Source: a virus
Strand: one strand, 5' to 3'
Virus record (IMG/VR): IMGVR_UViG_3300011113_000396
Coordinates: 1-64,000 of that record
DNA: 64,000 nt
Shown: one piece after another, positions 51,838 to 59,432 of the stretch
How positions within the stretch are numbered: position 1 is the stretch's first letter
How the letters are laid out: the number at the start of each line of letters is the position of its first letter
Notes under the pieces: model-generated
What the model was told of the DNA's origin: nothing
Database searches by the model: none
Seen by the model: the letters and a program-made list of their open reading frames with translations, nothing else
Program-made: the position numbers and the translations under genes

Positions 51838-52890
51838 ATGAGAAACAGAAAAAAATATATCGAAGATGAAATTCTAAGCGAAGAGATGGAAGATGAGACT
51901 GAGGAAGAAGAAATGGATGATTCCGAGGAACAAATGGATGATGATTCCGAAGATGAAGATACTTCTTCTAACCCCGGCAAAAAGGCAGCTGGATTCGTTG
52001 ACTTTGATGTTAACGGAATGGGCAGCATGGATGCTAATGGCGGTAGAGTATTCATTCAAACAGATCCAAGAATGGATCCAAACATGGCCAATCTTGCTCC
52101 CTACAACCAAATGACTATTGCTACCCCCAAGGTATCACCTGTTCAGATGAAGGAAGCATTTGACGCAATCTTTGCGGATGCTGCTCTTTCAGAAGAAGTT
52201 GTAAACAAGCTACAGACCGTATTTGTTGCTGCACTCAACGAAAAAGTTGAAGAGCACGCTAAGAACACAACCAAGATTCTTGCCGAGCAATACGAAAAGA
52301 ATCTTGAAATCATGGCAGGAACATTGGCTGAAAAGCTTGATGAGTATCTTGGCTATGTCGTTGAAGAATGGATGGACGAGAACAAGGTTGAAGTAGAACG
52401 CGGCATTAAGACTCAGGTTGCTGAAAATTTCATTCGTGGTCTAAAAAATCTATTCGAAGCACATTACATTGATGTTCCAGAAGAGAAGTACAACCTTGTC
52501 GATGAACTATTTGAACAGAATGATGAATTGACAAGAACCATGAACAAGGTCATTAATGAAAACATGAACCTCAAGAAGGAAAGTGTTGCCAATAAGATCT
52601 CAAGCATCTTCCTAGAAGAATGCCATGGATTAACCGATACACAAGTCGAAAAACTAGGCTCGCTTGCTAAGGGTCTCGATTTTGATGGAGAAAATTCATT
52701 TAGAGGTAAGCTACAATCGCTCAAGGAAGCTTATTTCTTCAGAAAACAAGAAGCCAGACCAGCTCCAGTAGCTCCAGTAGCTAGTCCAGTAATGGATCTA
52801 CATGAGATGGTTCAGCCGACTGCGCCAACTATAGACAATGAAACCGTCGCTCAAGTGGCTAGAGCAATGAGTAGACATATTAAGAAATAA
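51838..52890 (+). CDS. 22: Prohead scaffold protein gp22
   Basis: 350 residues (T4: 269). It begins with a very acidic stretch (residues 8-45, e.g. EEMEDETEEEEMDDSEEQMD). The helical core has VNKLQTVFVAALNEKVEEHA, TLAEKLDEYLGYVVEEWMDE and FIRGLKNLFEAHYIDVPEE, the typical gp22 scaffold core. A proline linker with PAPVAPVASP precedes the C-terminus. It shapes the prohead and is degraded by gp21. Shine-Dalgarno AGGAGA before the start. Confidence 0.9.
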   Translation: MRNRKKYIEDEILSEEMEDETEEEEMDDSEEQMDDDSEDEDTSSNPGKKAAGFVDFDVNGMGSMDANGGRVFIQTDPRMDPNMANLAPYNQMTIATPKVSPVQMKEAFDAIFADAALSEEVVNKLQTVFVAALNEKVEEHAKNTTKILAEQYEKNLEIMAGTLAEKLDEYLGYVVEEWMDENKVEVERGIKTQVAENFIRGLKNLFEAHYIDVPEEKYNLVDELFEQNDELTRTMNKVINENMNLKKESVANKISSIFLEECHGLTDTQVEKLGSLAKGLDFDGENSFRGKLQSLKEAYFFRKQEARPAPVAPVASPVMDLHEMVQPTAPTIDNETVAQVARAMSRHIKK

Positions 52891-52901
52891 TAAGGATTTA
52901 A

Positions 52902-52909
52902 CCTAAATA
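52902..52909 (+). promoter_or_regulatory. Late promoter-like box (CCTAAATA) of gp23
   Basis: CCTAAATA, 19 bases before the gp23 ATG. The leader then contains AGGAGAAAAATAAAA, a strong ribosome site. Two mismatches to TATAAATA. Confidence 0.4.
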
Positions 52910-52928
52910 ACACAGGAGAAAAATAAAA

Positions 52929-54332
52929 ATGTTCGAAGATTCAACACCGTATGATATTTTAACTGAAAAGTGGAACCCCGTCCTAAATCACGACGCAGTT
53001 CCCGCTATTGAAGATGTATACAAGAAGAAAGTAACCGCAGTCCTTCTTGAGAACCAAGAAGCTGCTATGCGTCAGCAGTATCTAACCGAAACTTCAGCCA
53101 ATGCTATTGGTGGTGGTTTCGCTCTTAACACCAATGCCAATCCCAACACCAATCTAGCTGGTTATGACCCAATCCTAATCAGCCTCGTTCGCCGCGCCAT
53201 GCCAAACCTCATGGCCTACGACATCGCTGGTGTTCAGCCCATGACCGCTCCTACTGGACTCATTTTTGCAATGAGATCTAAGTATGACGGTCAGGGCGGA
53301 AATGAAGCTCTATTCGCTGAACCATTTGCTAAGTTCAGCGGTTCAGGTGCAACCTCAGCTGGTGCTGCAACTGATACAGATCCAACTGCTGGTGTAGCTC
53401 CAGTAAGTTTCTCTGGACTAACTGTTACTAAGGCTTCAATTTTTGGACATGAGTTCCAAGCATTAAACACAGCTAGAGCTGAAGGTTTAGGAGAATCTGC
53501 TTCTAATGTATTTAAAGAAATGGCATTTGCTATCGACCGTATTGCCGTAACTGCTAAGACTCGCGCTCTAAAGGCAGAGTATACCACTGAGCTTGCTCAG
53601 GACCTTAAGGCTGTTCACGGACTTGACGCTGAAACCGAACTCGCCAACATCCTAAGCACTGAAATTCTTGCTGAAATGAACCGCGAGCTTATCCGCAACA
53701 TTTATCACGTTGCCAAGCTTGGTTGCCAGCAGTCAGATCTTTTCTACAAGTCATCATCACCCGGTACTGGTGGTGCATATGACCTAGCTCTCGACTCAGA
53801 CGGTCGTTGGAGCGCAGAACGCTTCCGTGGCCTCATGTTCCAGATTGAACGTGAAGCTAACCTAATTGCTAAGGACACTCGTCGCGGTAAGGGTAACTTC
53901 ATCGTCTGCTCATCAGACGTTGCTTCAGCCCTCACCATGGGTGGCTTCCTCCAGTTGACCCCAGCTCCTGCTACCCAGCTTGAAGTTGATGATACTGGAA
54001 ACACCTTCGCTGGTATTCTAGCTGGTAAGATGCGCGTTTACATTGACCCCTACAGCAGCGCAACCCAGAACTTTGTCTGCGTTGGCTATAGAGGTGCAAG
54101 CCCCTACGACGCTGGTCTCTTCTACTGCCCATACGTTCCACTCCAGATGGTTCGTGCAGTCGATCCTGACACCTTCCAGCCCAAGATTGGCTTCAAGACC
54201 CGCTACGGCATGGTCCAGAACCCATTCGTCCGCGTTTCTGGTTCACCAGACGGCGCAAACATGTCCGAAGGTAAGAATCAGTACTATAGACTCTTCGCAG
54301 TCACCAACCTCCACGGTAACACTGGTAACTGA
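52929..54332 (+). CDS. 23: Major capsid protein gp23
   Basis: 467 residues (T4: 521). The precursor N-terminus (MFEDSTPYDILTEKWNPVLN) is followed by a probable gp21 cleavage site after Glu54 (YLTE|TSAN). Conserved gp23 landmarks are ISLVRRAMPNLMAYDIAGVQ, GNFIVCSSDVASALTMGGFL and YDAGLFYCPYVPLQMVRAVD. It forms the HK97-fold shell. Third codon positions are much richer in C than in the neighbouring genes, the mark of very high expression. A strong terminator follows 27 bases after the stop. Confidence 0.97.
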   Translation: MFEDSTPYDILTEKWNPVLNHDAVPAIEDVYKKKVTAVLLENQEAAMRQQYLTETSANAIGGGFALNTNANPNTNLAGYDPILISLVRRAMPNLMAYDIAGVQPMTAPTGLIFAMRSKYDGQGGNEALFAEPFAKFSGSGATSAGAATDTDPTAGVAPVSFSGLTVTKASIFGHEFQALNTARAEGLGESASNVFKEMAFAIDRIAVTAKTRALKAEYTTELAQDLKAVHGLDAETELANILSTEILAEMNRELIRNIYHVAKLGCQQSDLFYKSSSPGTGGAYDLALDSDGRWSAERFRGLMFQIEREANLIAKDTRRGKGNFIVCSSDVASALTMGGFLQLTPAPATQLEVDDTGNTFAGILAGKMRVYIDPYSSATQNFVCVGYRGASPYDAGLFYCPYVPLQMVRAVDPDTFQPKIGFKTRYGMVQNPFVRVSGSPDGANMSEGKNQYYRLFAVTNLHGNTGN

Positions 54333-54358
54333 TAAGTTTCTATAAAAGGAAATGAGAA

Positions 54359-54386
54359 GGGAGAGGAGAAATCCTCTCCCTTTTTC
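54359..54386 (+). terminator. Intrinsic terminator after gp23
   Basis: GGGAGAGGA-GAAA-TCCTCTCCC (nine pairs, GNRA-type loop) followed by TTTTTC. It ends the highly expressed capsid transcript. Confidence 0.92.
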
Positions 54387-54388
54387 AT

Positions 54389-54396
54389 TATACATA
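54389..54396 (+). promoter_or_regulatory. Late promoter box (TATACATA), leaderless type
   Basis: TATACATA (seven of eight match TATAAATA), then CATT and the ATG at 54401. It lies directly after the gp23 terminator, so the next gene needs its own promoter. No Shine-Dalgarno. Confidence 0.5.
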
Positions 54397-54400
54397 CATT

Positions 54401-54922
54401 ATGGCGCAAGCTGATTATCCAGTTAATATTAGTCAACTTAATAGAAATTTTTATACCTTTAAGTTGTCTAGAATACCTACTACAACCTTCTTTTTACAGA
54501 AGGTTACTTTGCCGGGTATTCTATCCCCAAATTTTGATCAGCCAACCACATTAGGTGTTCCAGTAAAAAGACCACTTGGAACCTATAATTTCGCAAATCT
54601 TGATATTGAATTTATTGTAGATGAAAATATGACTAACTGGTTGGAGATTTATAGATGGATGAGAAATATAGGTAATCTTGATTCGGATTGCACTTATAAT
54701 ATTCCCGAAAATAAATTTACATCAACTGGAACTCTTATCATTCAGAAGAGTTCATATACAGCAAATATTACTACCACCTTCTTTGATATATTTCCTATAT
54801 CATTGGGGGGAATTGGCTTTGATACTACACTTCCAGCATCCGAGCCAGCAAGAGTAAGTGCATCATTTGCCTATACATACTATAGCTTTAGTCCAGATCC
54901 GGGAAATACTACTTTAGATTGA
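54401..54922 (+). CDS. Tail tube-like protein, third type
   Basis: 173 residues. NFYTFKLSRIPTTTFFLQKV, TLPGI and LDIEFIVDENMTNWLEIYRW with MRNIG match a tube-fold family of T4-like marine phages, where 'F.(V/I)DE(N/D)..NW.E...W....G' marks the outer helix. It is distinct from the two gp19 genes at 47319 and 47849. It stands alone between the gp23 terminator and uvsY under its own box. It could be the true tube, a tube tip, or a tail completion protein. Confidence 0.6.
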   Translation: MAQADYPVNISQLNRNFYTFKLSRIPTTTFFLQKVTLPGILSPNFDQPTTLGVPVKRPLGTYNFANLDIEFIVDENMTNWLEIYRWMRNIGNLDSDCTYNIPENKFTSTGTLIIQKSSYTANITTTFFDIFPISLGGIGFDTTLPASEPARVSASFAYTYYSFSPDPGNTTLD

Positions 54923-54951
54923 TTTTATTTATATTTGTGTATACTTAAATT

Positions 54952-55386
54952 ATGAATTTTGATGAACTAAAAGAACAGGTCGAAAAAGATCTTAAGATCG
55001 ATATCACAGAACTTGCTCAAGAATCTGTAATAACACCGCAGATTCACAACAAGTATTTGTTATTTTTCAAAAAATACAAAGAAGAACTTTCTGCCGATGA
55101 ACGAACCATGAAAGTATTAAGAAAATACAAATGGCTTTATTACATGGGAAAGTTGAGCAGAGAAGAATTACAGAATCTCAAATGGGAACCATTTGAATTA
55201 AATATTCTCAAGACAGACGTAGATAAGTTCATCGAAGCTGACGATGACATTATCAATCTTGAAGGAAAAATTGCAGAAAAGAAAGAAATGGTCAATTATC
55301 TTGATGGTGTCATTAAGATTGTAAATGGTCGCCAATGGAATATTAGATCCGCTATTGATTGGATTAAATTCACAAATGGACAATGA
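54952..55386 (+). CDS. uvsY: Recombination mediator UvsY
   Basis: 144 residues (T4: 137). It has the UvsY pattern: ESVITPQIHNKYLLFFKKYK, then a helix, KYKWLYYMGKLSREELQ, VDKFIEADDDIINLEGKIAE and VIKIVNGRQWNIRSAIDW at the C-terminus. It loads UvsX recombinase onto gp32-coated DNA. It overlaps uvsW by 11 bases. UvsX itself is not in this window. Confidence 0.88.
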   Translation: MNFDELKEQVEKDLKIDITELAQESVITPQIHNKYLLFFKKYKEELSADERTMKVLRKYKWLYYMGKLSREELQNLKWEPFELNILKTDVDKFIEADDDIINLEGKIAEKKEMVNYLDGVIKIVNGRQWNIRSAIDWIKFTNGQ

Positions 55387-56869
55387 AATTAAAATAGAAG
55401 CTGTTGATGATGCATTCATCAAGATACGATGTCCAAAGGATATCGCTAAAGAGCTTAATACCTATTTTACATTCACAGTTCCTAATCACAAATACAATCC
55501 ATCATTTAAAAAGAGATTATGGGATGGTAAGATTCGTCTTTATAACCTTGCTAGTCAGCGAATTTACAAGGGAATGCTTCCATATGTTAAAAAGTTCTTC
55601 GATGATCGGCATTATCCTTATAAAAATGAAATCATTGAAGACACTACTTACATTGAAGAAGATCACATCCGCAAATTCATAACCGATTATCTTAAGGTAT
55701 CAAGTGGCGGAAAAATTATAACTCCCCACGATTATCAAATTAATGCAGTAACTCATGGAATTAGAAACAAGAGAGCATTACTTCTTTCTCCAACTGGTTC
55801 CGGCAAATCATTAATAATTTATTCATTAATTCGATACTTTATTGATAATATGCCAAAGGATAAAAGTATCTTAATTGTTGTGCCTACCACAAGTCTGGTT
55901 GCTCAATTATATAATGACTTTGCAGACTACTCTAAATTAAATGGCTGGGATGTTAAGGCAAATGTTAAAAAGATATATGCTGGGGAGTCTAAAGTTATTG
56001 ACAAAAAAGTAATTATCTCTACATGGCAAAGTATCTTCAGAGAGAATGAAAAATTTTTTGATAACTTTCATGCTGTCATAGGCGACGAATGTCATTTATT
56101 CAAAGCAAAATCTCTTTCCATGATTATGGAAAAGATGAAAAACTGCCCAGTTCGTTTTGGTCTTTCGGGAACACTTGATAACACTAAAGTTCATAAATTT
56201 ATAATCGAAGGGCTATTTGGACCTCTTTATAGAGTTACTACTACTAAGTCTCTAATTGAGAAGGATGTATTAAGTAATATTAATATCAATTGCTTAATCT
56301 TTAAGTATCCTCTTGAAGAATGTAATAAGGTAAAAAGAGTAGATTACAGAGATGAATTAGATTTTATATTTTCAAGTGAAAAAAGATACAACATGATACA
56401 TCAGCTATGTAAATCCTTAAAGGGAAATACATTGGTACTTTTCAGTCATGTAGAAACGCATGGAAAAAAATTGTACGATATGATGAAGGATTTTGATAAG
56501 AGTGTTTTCTATATTTCAGGAGAAGTTCCTCTTGATGAGAGAGAATTTATACGACAAAAGATTGATACTCTTGAAGATAGCATTCTAATAGCATCATATG
56601 GTACATGTTCTACTGGCATTAATATTAAGAACATTCATAACATTGTTTTCTCGTCCCCATCGAAATCTGTTGTTCGTGTTCTTCAGTCTATTGGCCGAGG
56701 ATTGAGAAAAGCTGATAATAAAACACATATGACTTTATATGATTTGGTAGATGATTTGAGATATAAGAAATATACAAATCATACATTCAACCATTTCATT
56801 GAACGATTGAAGATTTATGAAAATGAAAAATTTCCTTTCAAGCTCATAAATCTCAATCAAGATTCATAA
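55376..56869 (+). CDS. uvsW: DNA/RNA helicase UvsW
   Basis: 497 residues from ATG 55376 (T4: 503). This start gives MDNEIKIEAVDDAFIKIRC, in register with T4 UvsW. The N-terminal DNA-binding domain has YNPSFKKRLWDGKIRLYN. Superfamily 2 motifs: Walker A SPTGSGKS (about 139-146), GDECH (about 238), FGLSGTL, and QSIGRGLRK (about 438) with the arginine fingers. It unwinds R-loops, Holliday junctions and stalled forks late in infection, stopping origin-dependent replication. Confidence 0.95.
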   Translation: MDNEIKIEAVDDAFIKIRCPKDIAKELNTYFTFTVPNHKYNPSFKKRLWDGKIRLYNLASQRIYKGMLPYVKKFFDDRHYPYKNEIIEDTTYIEEDHIRKFITDYLKVSSGGKIITPHDYQINAVTHGIRNKRALLLSPTGSGKSLIIYSLIRYFIDNMPKDKSILIVVPTTSLVAQLYNDFADYSKLNGWDVKANVKKIYAGESKVIDKKVIISTWQSIFRENEKFFDNFHAVIGDECHLFKAKSLSMIMEKMKNCPVRFGLSGTLDNTKVHKFIIEGLFGPLYRVTTTKSLIEKDVLSNININCLIFKYPLEECNKVKRVDYRDELDFIFSSEKRYNMIHQLCKSLKGNTLVLFSHVETHGKKLYDMMKDFDKSVFYISGEVPLDEREFIRQKIDTLEDSILIASYGTCSTGINIKNIHNIVFSSPSKSVVRVLQSIGRGLRKADNKTHMTLYDLVDDLRYKKYTNHTFNHFIERLKIYENEKFPFKLINLNQDS

Positions 56870-56872
56870 ATA
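56865..56872 (+). promoter_or_regulatory. Late promoter box (CATAAATACT)
   Basis: CATAAATACTA extends into the T4 downstream consensus. The predicted start near 56878 leaves a leader of about ten bases beginning in GGAGG before the ATG at 56888. It overlaps the uvsW stop codon. Confidence 0.6.
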
Positions 56873-56887
56873 CTAATGGAGGTCATT

Positions 56888-57604
56888 ATGGATTTAGACT
56901 ACAAGATCTTTAAGTTGAAAAGTGGTGAAGAAATAATTGGCTTGATCGATAGTCAGGATGATATGACCATAAAAATCAGTAGACCAATGGTGGTAAAGTC
57001 AGTTTTGATGGTTGATAAATCTGGCTATCCAAAAGAAGTTATGATTATGCGTAATTGGCTTGAATTAACAAATGAATTAGATGTTAAATTGCCAAAAGAT
57101 CACATTGCAACTACTTTAAATCCTGCAAAGGAAACTGTTTTTCTATACGAAAAGCAAAAAATACGCGAGGATCAAGAATATCTCTACAAGCAAATGATGG
57201 AAGATATTACTCCTCAACTTCCAAGTGATTTAGGATTTTCTGGAATGAATCCACAGATGATGAATATGATTCAAAAGAAAATGGAAGAAGAGCTTTTTGG
57301 CAAACAGCAAAAAAACGAAGAAGGAGATACTGCAACTCCAGAACAACCAGAAAAAAAACCAAATATGGTTGGAATGTTCTTGTTCTTTCCTCCCGATATT
57401 ATTGCAGATCTGATTGACACTGGAGTTTTAGATCCTGAGATGTTTGCTGAACTCGCTGAAGATGATGCTTTAATTCCTGAAATGGAAAGACTTTCAGAGA
57501 AAGAACTCAAAGAAATTGATTTGAGTGATTGGCCTGATGATCCAAGTAAGCTCATTCAGGATAGCTCTGAAGATAACTCTGAAGAAGACTCAGAGGATAC
57601 TTAA
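56888..57604 (+). CDS. Sm-like domain protein with long acidic tail
   Basis: 238 residues. The start at 56888 (MDLDYKIFKLKSGEEIIGLI) is chosen because GGAGG is five bases upstream. Residues 1-75 form a small beta-barrel with the K-S-G-E-E-I-I-G...T-(M/I)-x-I-x-(R/K)-P pattern shared with the protein at 8709-9026. Residues about 95-180 are helical with many methionines (GMNPQMMNMIQKKMEEEL). Then come FLFFPPDIIADLIDTGVL and a strongly acidic C-terminus (SSEDNSEEDSED). Function unknown; a known-looking conserved protein between uvsW and gene 55. Confidence 0.6.
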   Translation: MDLDYKIFKLKSGEEIIGLIDSQDDMTIKISRPMVVKSVLMVDKSGYPKEVMIMRNWLELTNELDVKLPKDHIATTLNPAKETVFLYEKQKIREDQEYLYKQMMEDITPQLPSDLGFSGMNPQMMNMIQKKMEEELFGKQQKNEEGDTATPEQPEKKPNMVGMFLFFPPDIIADLIDTGVLDPEMFAELAEDDALIPEMERLSEKELKEIDLSDWPDDPSKLIQDSSEDNSEEDSEDT

Positions 57605-57624
57605 AGTACTCTATAGTATCTAAT

Positions 57625-57677
57625 AAGTATAATTTCCCTTGTCCATCGCGTACACGCTCATTGTAGCAAGGAAAACA
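57625..57677 (+). other. Stem-loop in the region before gene 55
   Basis: In the 125-base gap, TTTCCCTTG (57631-57639) can pair with CAAGGAAA (57667-57674) around a loop of about 27 bases. There is no T run after it. It could affect readthrough from the previous gene. The rest of the gap holds the sigma70-like promoter. Confidence 0.35.
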
Positions 57678-57695
57678 ATTCTGTCAATACCCCCC

Positions 57696-57723
57696 TTGCT
57701 CTTATGTTATTTGGACGTATAAT
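57696..57723 (+). promoter_or_regulatory. Sigma70-like promoter of gene 55
   Basis: TTGCTC (57696-57701), 16-base spacer, TATAAT (57718-57723). The ATG follows seven bases after the -10. It would let host polymerase make the late sigma factor before late transcription begins. Confidence 0.6.
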
Positions 57724-57729
57724 GTAATT

Positions 57730-58386
57730 ATGAAGAAAACTAAACAAAAGAAGAAAAAAATCGAATTAGAAGAAGATGAAGATGATTTAGGGTTTGATGA
57801 TTTTGCTATTGAAATAGAACCAGAAGTCATAAAGCCTGCCACAAAAGGACATTACATCGATAACTCAAAGTTTAATGATGAAATGACAAAGTGGATCAAG
57901 AAAGTCAGAACGGCTGAAAAAAATGGTAAGGATAGACCTCCTGTAACTGACTATATTGCAGAATGTTTTTTAAAAATTGCGGAACATCTGTCCTACAGAC
58001 CAAATTTTATGAACTACCCCTATAGAGAAGAGATGGTGGGTGATGGAATTGAAAATTGTTTGATGTACGCACATAATTTCAACCCAGATAAGTCATCAAA
58101 CCCCTTTTCTTATTTTACCCAGATTATATACTATGCATTCCTTAGACGAATAGAGAAGGAAAAGAAGCAATCGTATGTAAAGTTTAAGATAATGGAAGAA
58201 AATGCCGATGATAAATTCTATAAGTGGTTTAAGGAAAACTACTTTGAGAAGGACGGTAAGCCAGAACTAGCTGATGTTTTTAATCTCACAGAACGAGATG
58301 TAGAAAGATTTGAAGAAAAAGCTGGTGGCGGAACCAAGAAAAAGACCAGAAAAAAGAAAAAGGTTATTAAAAGAGGTTTAATGTGA
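57730..58386 (+). CDS. 55: Late-promoter sigma factor gp55
   Basis: 218 residues (T4: 185). The core YIAECFLKIAEHLSYRPNFM, NYPYREEMVGDGIENCLMY and AHNFNPDKSSNPFSYFTQII match gp55, a minimal sigma factor with a region 2-like domain that reads the TATAAATA box. The N-terminus (KKTKQKKKKIELEEDEDDLG) and C-terminus (KKKTRKKKKVIKRG) are extra basic and acidic extensions; the T4 C-terminal clamp-binding hydrophobic tail is not obvious here. It overlaps gene 47 by four bases. Confidence 0.92.
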   Translation: MKKTKQKKKKIELEEDEDDLGFDDFAIEIEPEVIKPATKGHYIDNSKFNDEMTKWIKKVRTAEKNGKDRPPVTDYIAECFLKIAEHLSYRPNFMNYPYREEMVGDGIENCLMYAHNFNPDKSSNPFSYFTQIIYYAFLRRIEKEKKQSYVKFKIMEENADDKFYKWFKENYFEKDGKPELADVFNLTERDVERFEEKAGGGTKKKTRKKKKVIKRGLM

Positions 58387-59432
58387 AAATAGCAGTCATT
58401 AATGACACCCACTTCGGAATCAGAAATGATTCCGAATTGTTTTTAAATTACTTCATAGATTTTTTTAAAGAACAATTCTTTCCATATCTCAAAGATAATA
58501 ATATCGATACGGTAATTCATCTTGGAGATTTCTTCGATAGAAGAAAATATATCAATTTTAACACATTAAACCGAGTTACTAATGAAATCCTTGTTCCCCT
58601 GAAAGAGATGGGAATTCAAGTACATTGTCTAGTCGGTAATCACGACACTTATTATAAAAATACTAATAGAGTAAATTCTGTATGTCAGCTACTTCCAGCG
58701 TTTGATAATATCAAAACTTATGGTGAATTCGATATTATCAATATCGATGGAACCGAAATCGCTATGGTTCCTTGGATCAACGATTCAAATGAAAAAGATA
58801 TAGTCAAGCAACTCAAGAAGTGCAAAGCAACGATTGCATGTGGCCACTTTGAACTAACAGGATATGAAGTTCTTCGTGGTGTAAAGTTTGATGGTGGAAT
58901 GTCAGATGAAGTTCTTGCCAAGTTTGAAATTGTTCTTTCTGGCCATTTTCATCTGAAATCATCCCATAAAAATATTTACTACTTGGGTACTCAATACCAA
59001 ATGCTTTTCTCCGATATTAATGAAGCAAAGGGCTTCCATGTCTTTGATCTAAAGTCTAGAGAATTGGAATATATCCAGAACAGAAATTGCATTTTTCATA
59101 GAATTTTTTACGATGACAGTGCAACACCCAAGATCGATAAGATGGATTTCTCTCAGTACGAGAATAAGCTCGTAAAGATTATAGTCCAAAGAAAAACTAA
59201 TCCTGCTACTTATGAAAAGTTTATTGATGGCATCAATTCTGCAAATGCTCATGAGATTTCTATAGTTGATGAGACATTTGTACCAGATGATTCAAACGAT
59301 GTTGCTGATTTGAGTGTTGATACACTTTCATTCATCGAAAAAGAAATCGATCAATTGATTGATGTCAAAAATAAAGACGAACTCAAGAAAATGGTTCATG
59401 ATATTTACTTTGAAAGTCTAGATAATGATTAA
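58383..59432 (+). CDS. 47: Recombination endonuclease subunit gp47 (Mre11/SbcD-like)
   Basis: 349 residues (T4: 339). Phosphoesterase motifs: D8/H10 (INDTHFG), HLGDFFDRR (about 46-54), GNHD (85-88), CGHF and SGHFH (about 157 and 183). All metal ligands are present. With gp46 it resects DNA ends to make 3' overhangs for recombination-dependent replication. The stop overlaps gp46 by eight bases. Confidence 0.95.
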   Translation: MKIAVINDTHFGIRNDSELFLNYFIDFFKEQFFPYLKDNNIDTVIHLGDFFDRRKYINFNTLNRVTNEILVPLKEMGIQVHCLVGNHDTYYKNTNRVNSVCQLLPAFDNIKTYGEFDIINIDGTEIAMVPWINDSNEKDIVKQLKKCKATIACGHFELTGYEVLRGVKFDGGMSDEVLAKFEIVLSGHFHLKSSHKNIYYLGTQYQMLFSDINEAKGFHVFDLKSRELEYIQNRNCIFHRIFYDDSATPKIDKMDFSQYENKLVKIIVQRKTNPATYEKFIDGINSANAHEISIVDETFVPDDSNDVADLSVDTLSFIEKEIDQLIDVKNKDELKKMVHDIYFESLDND

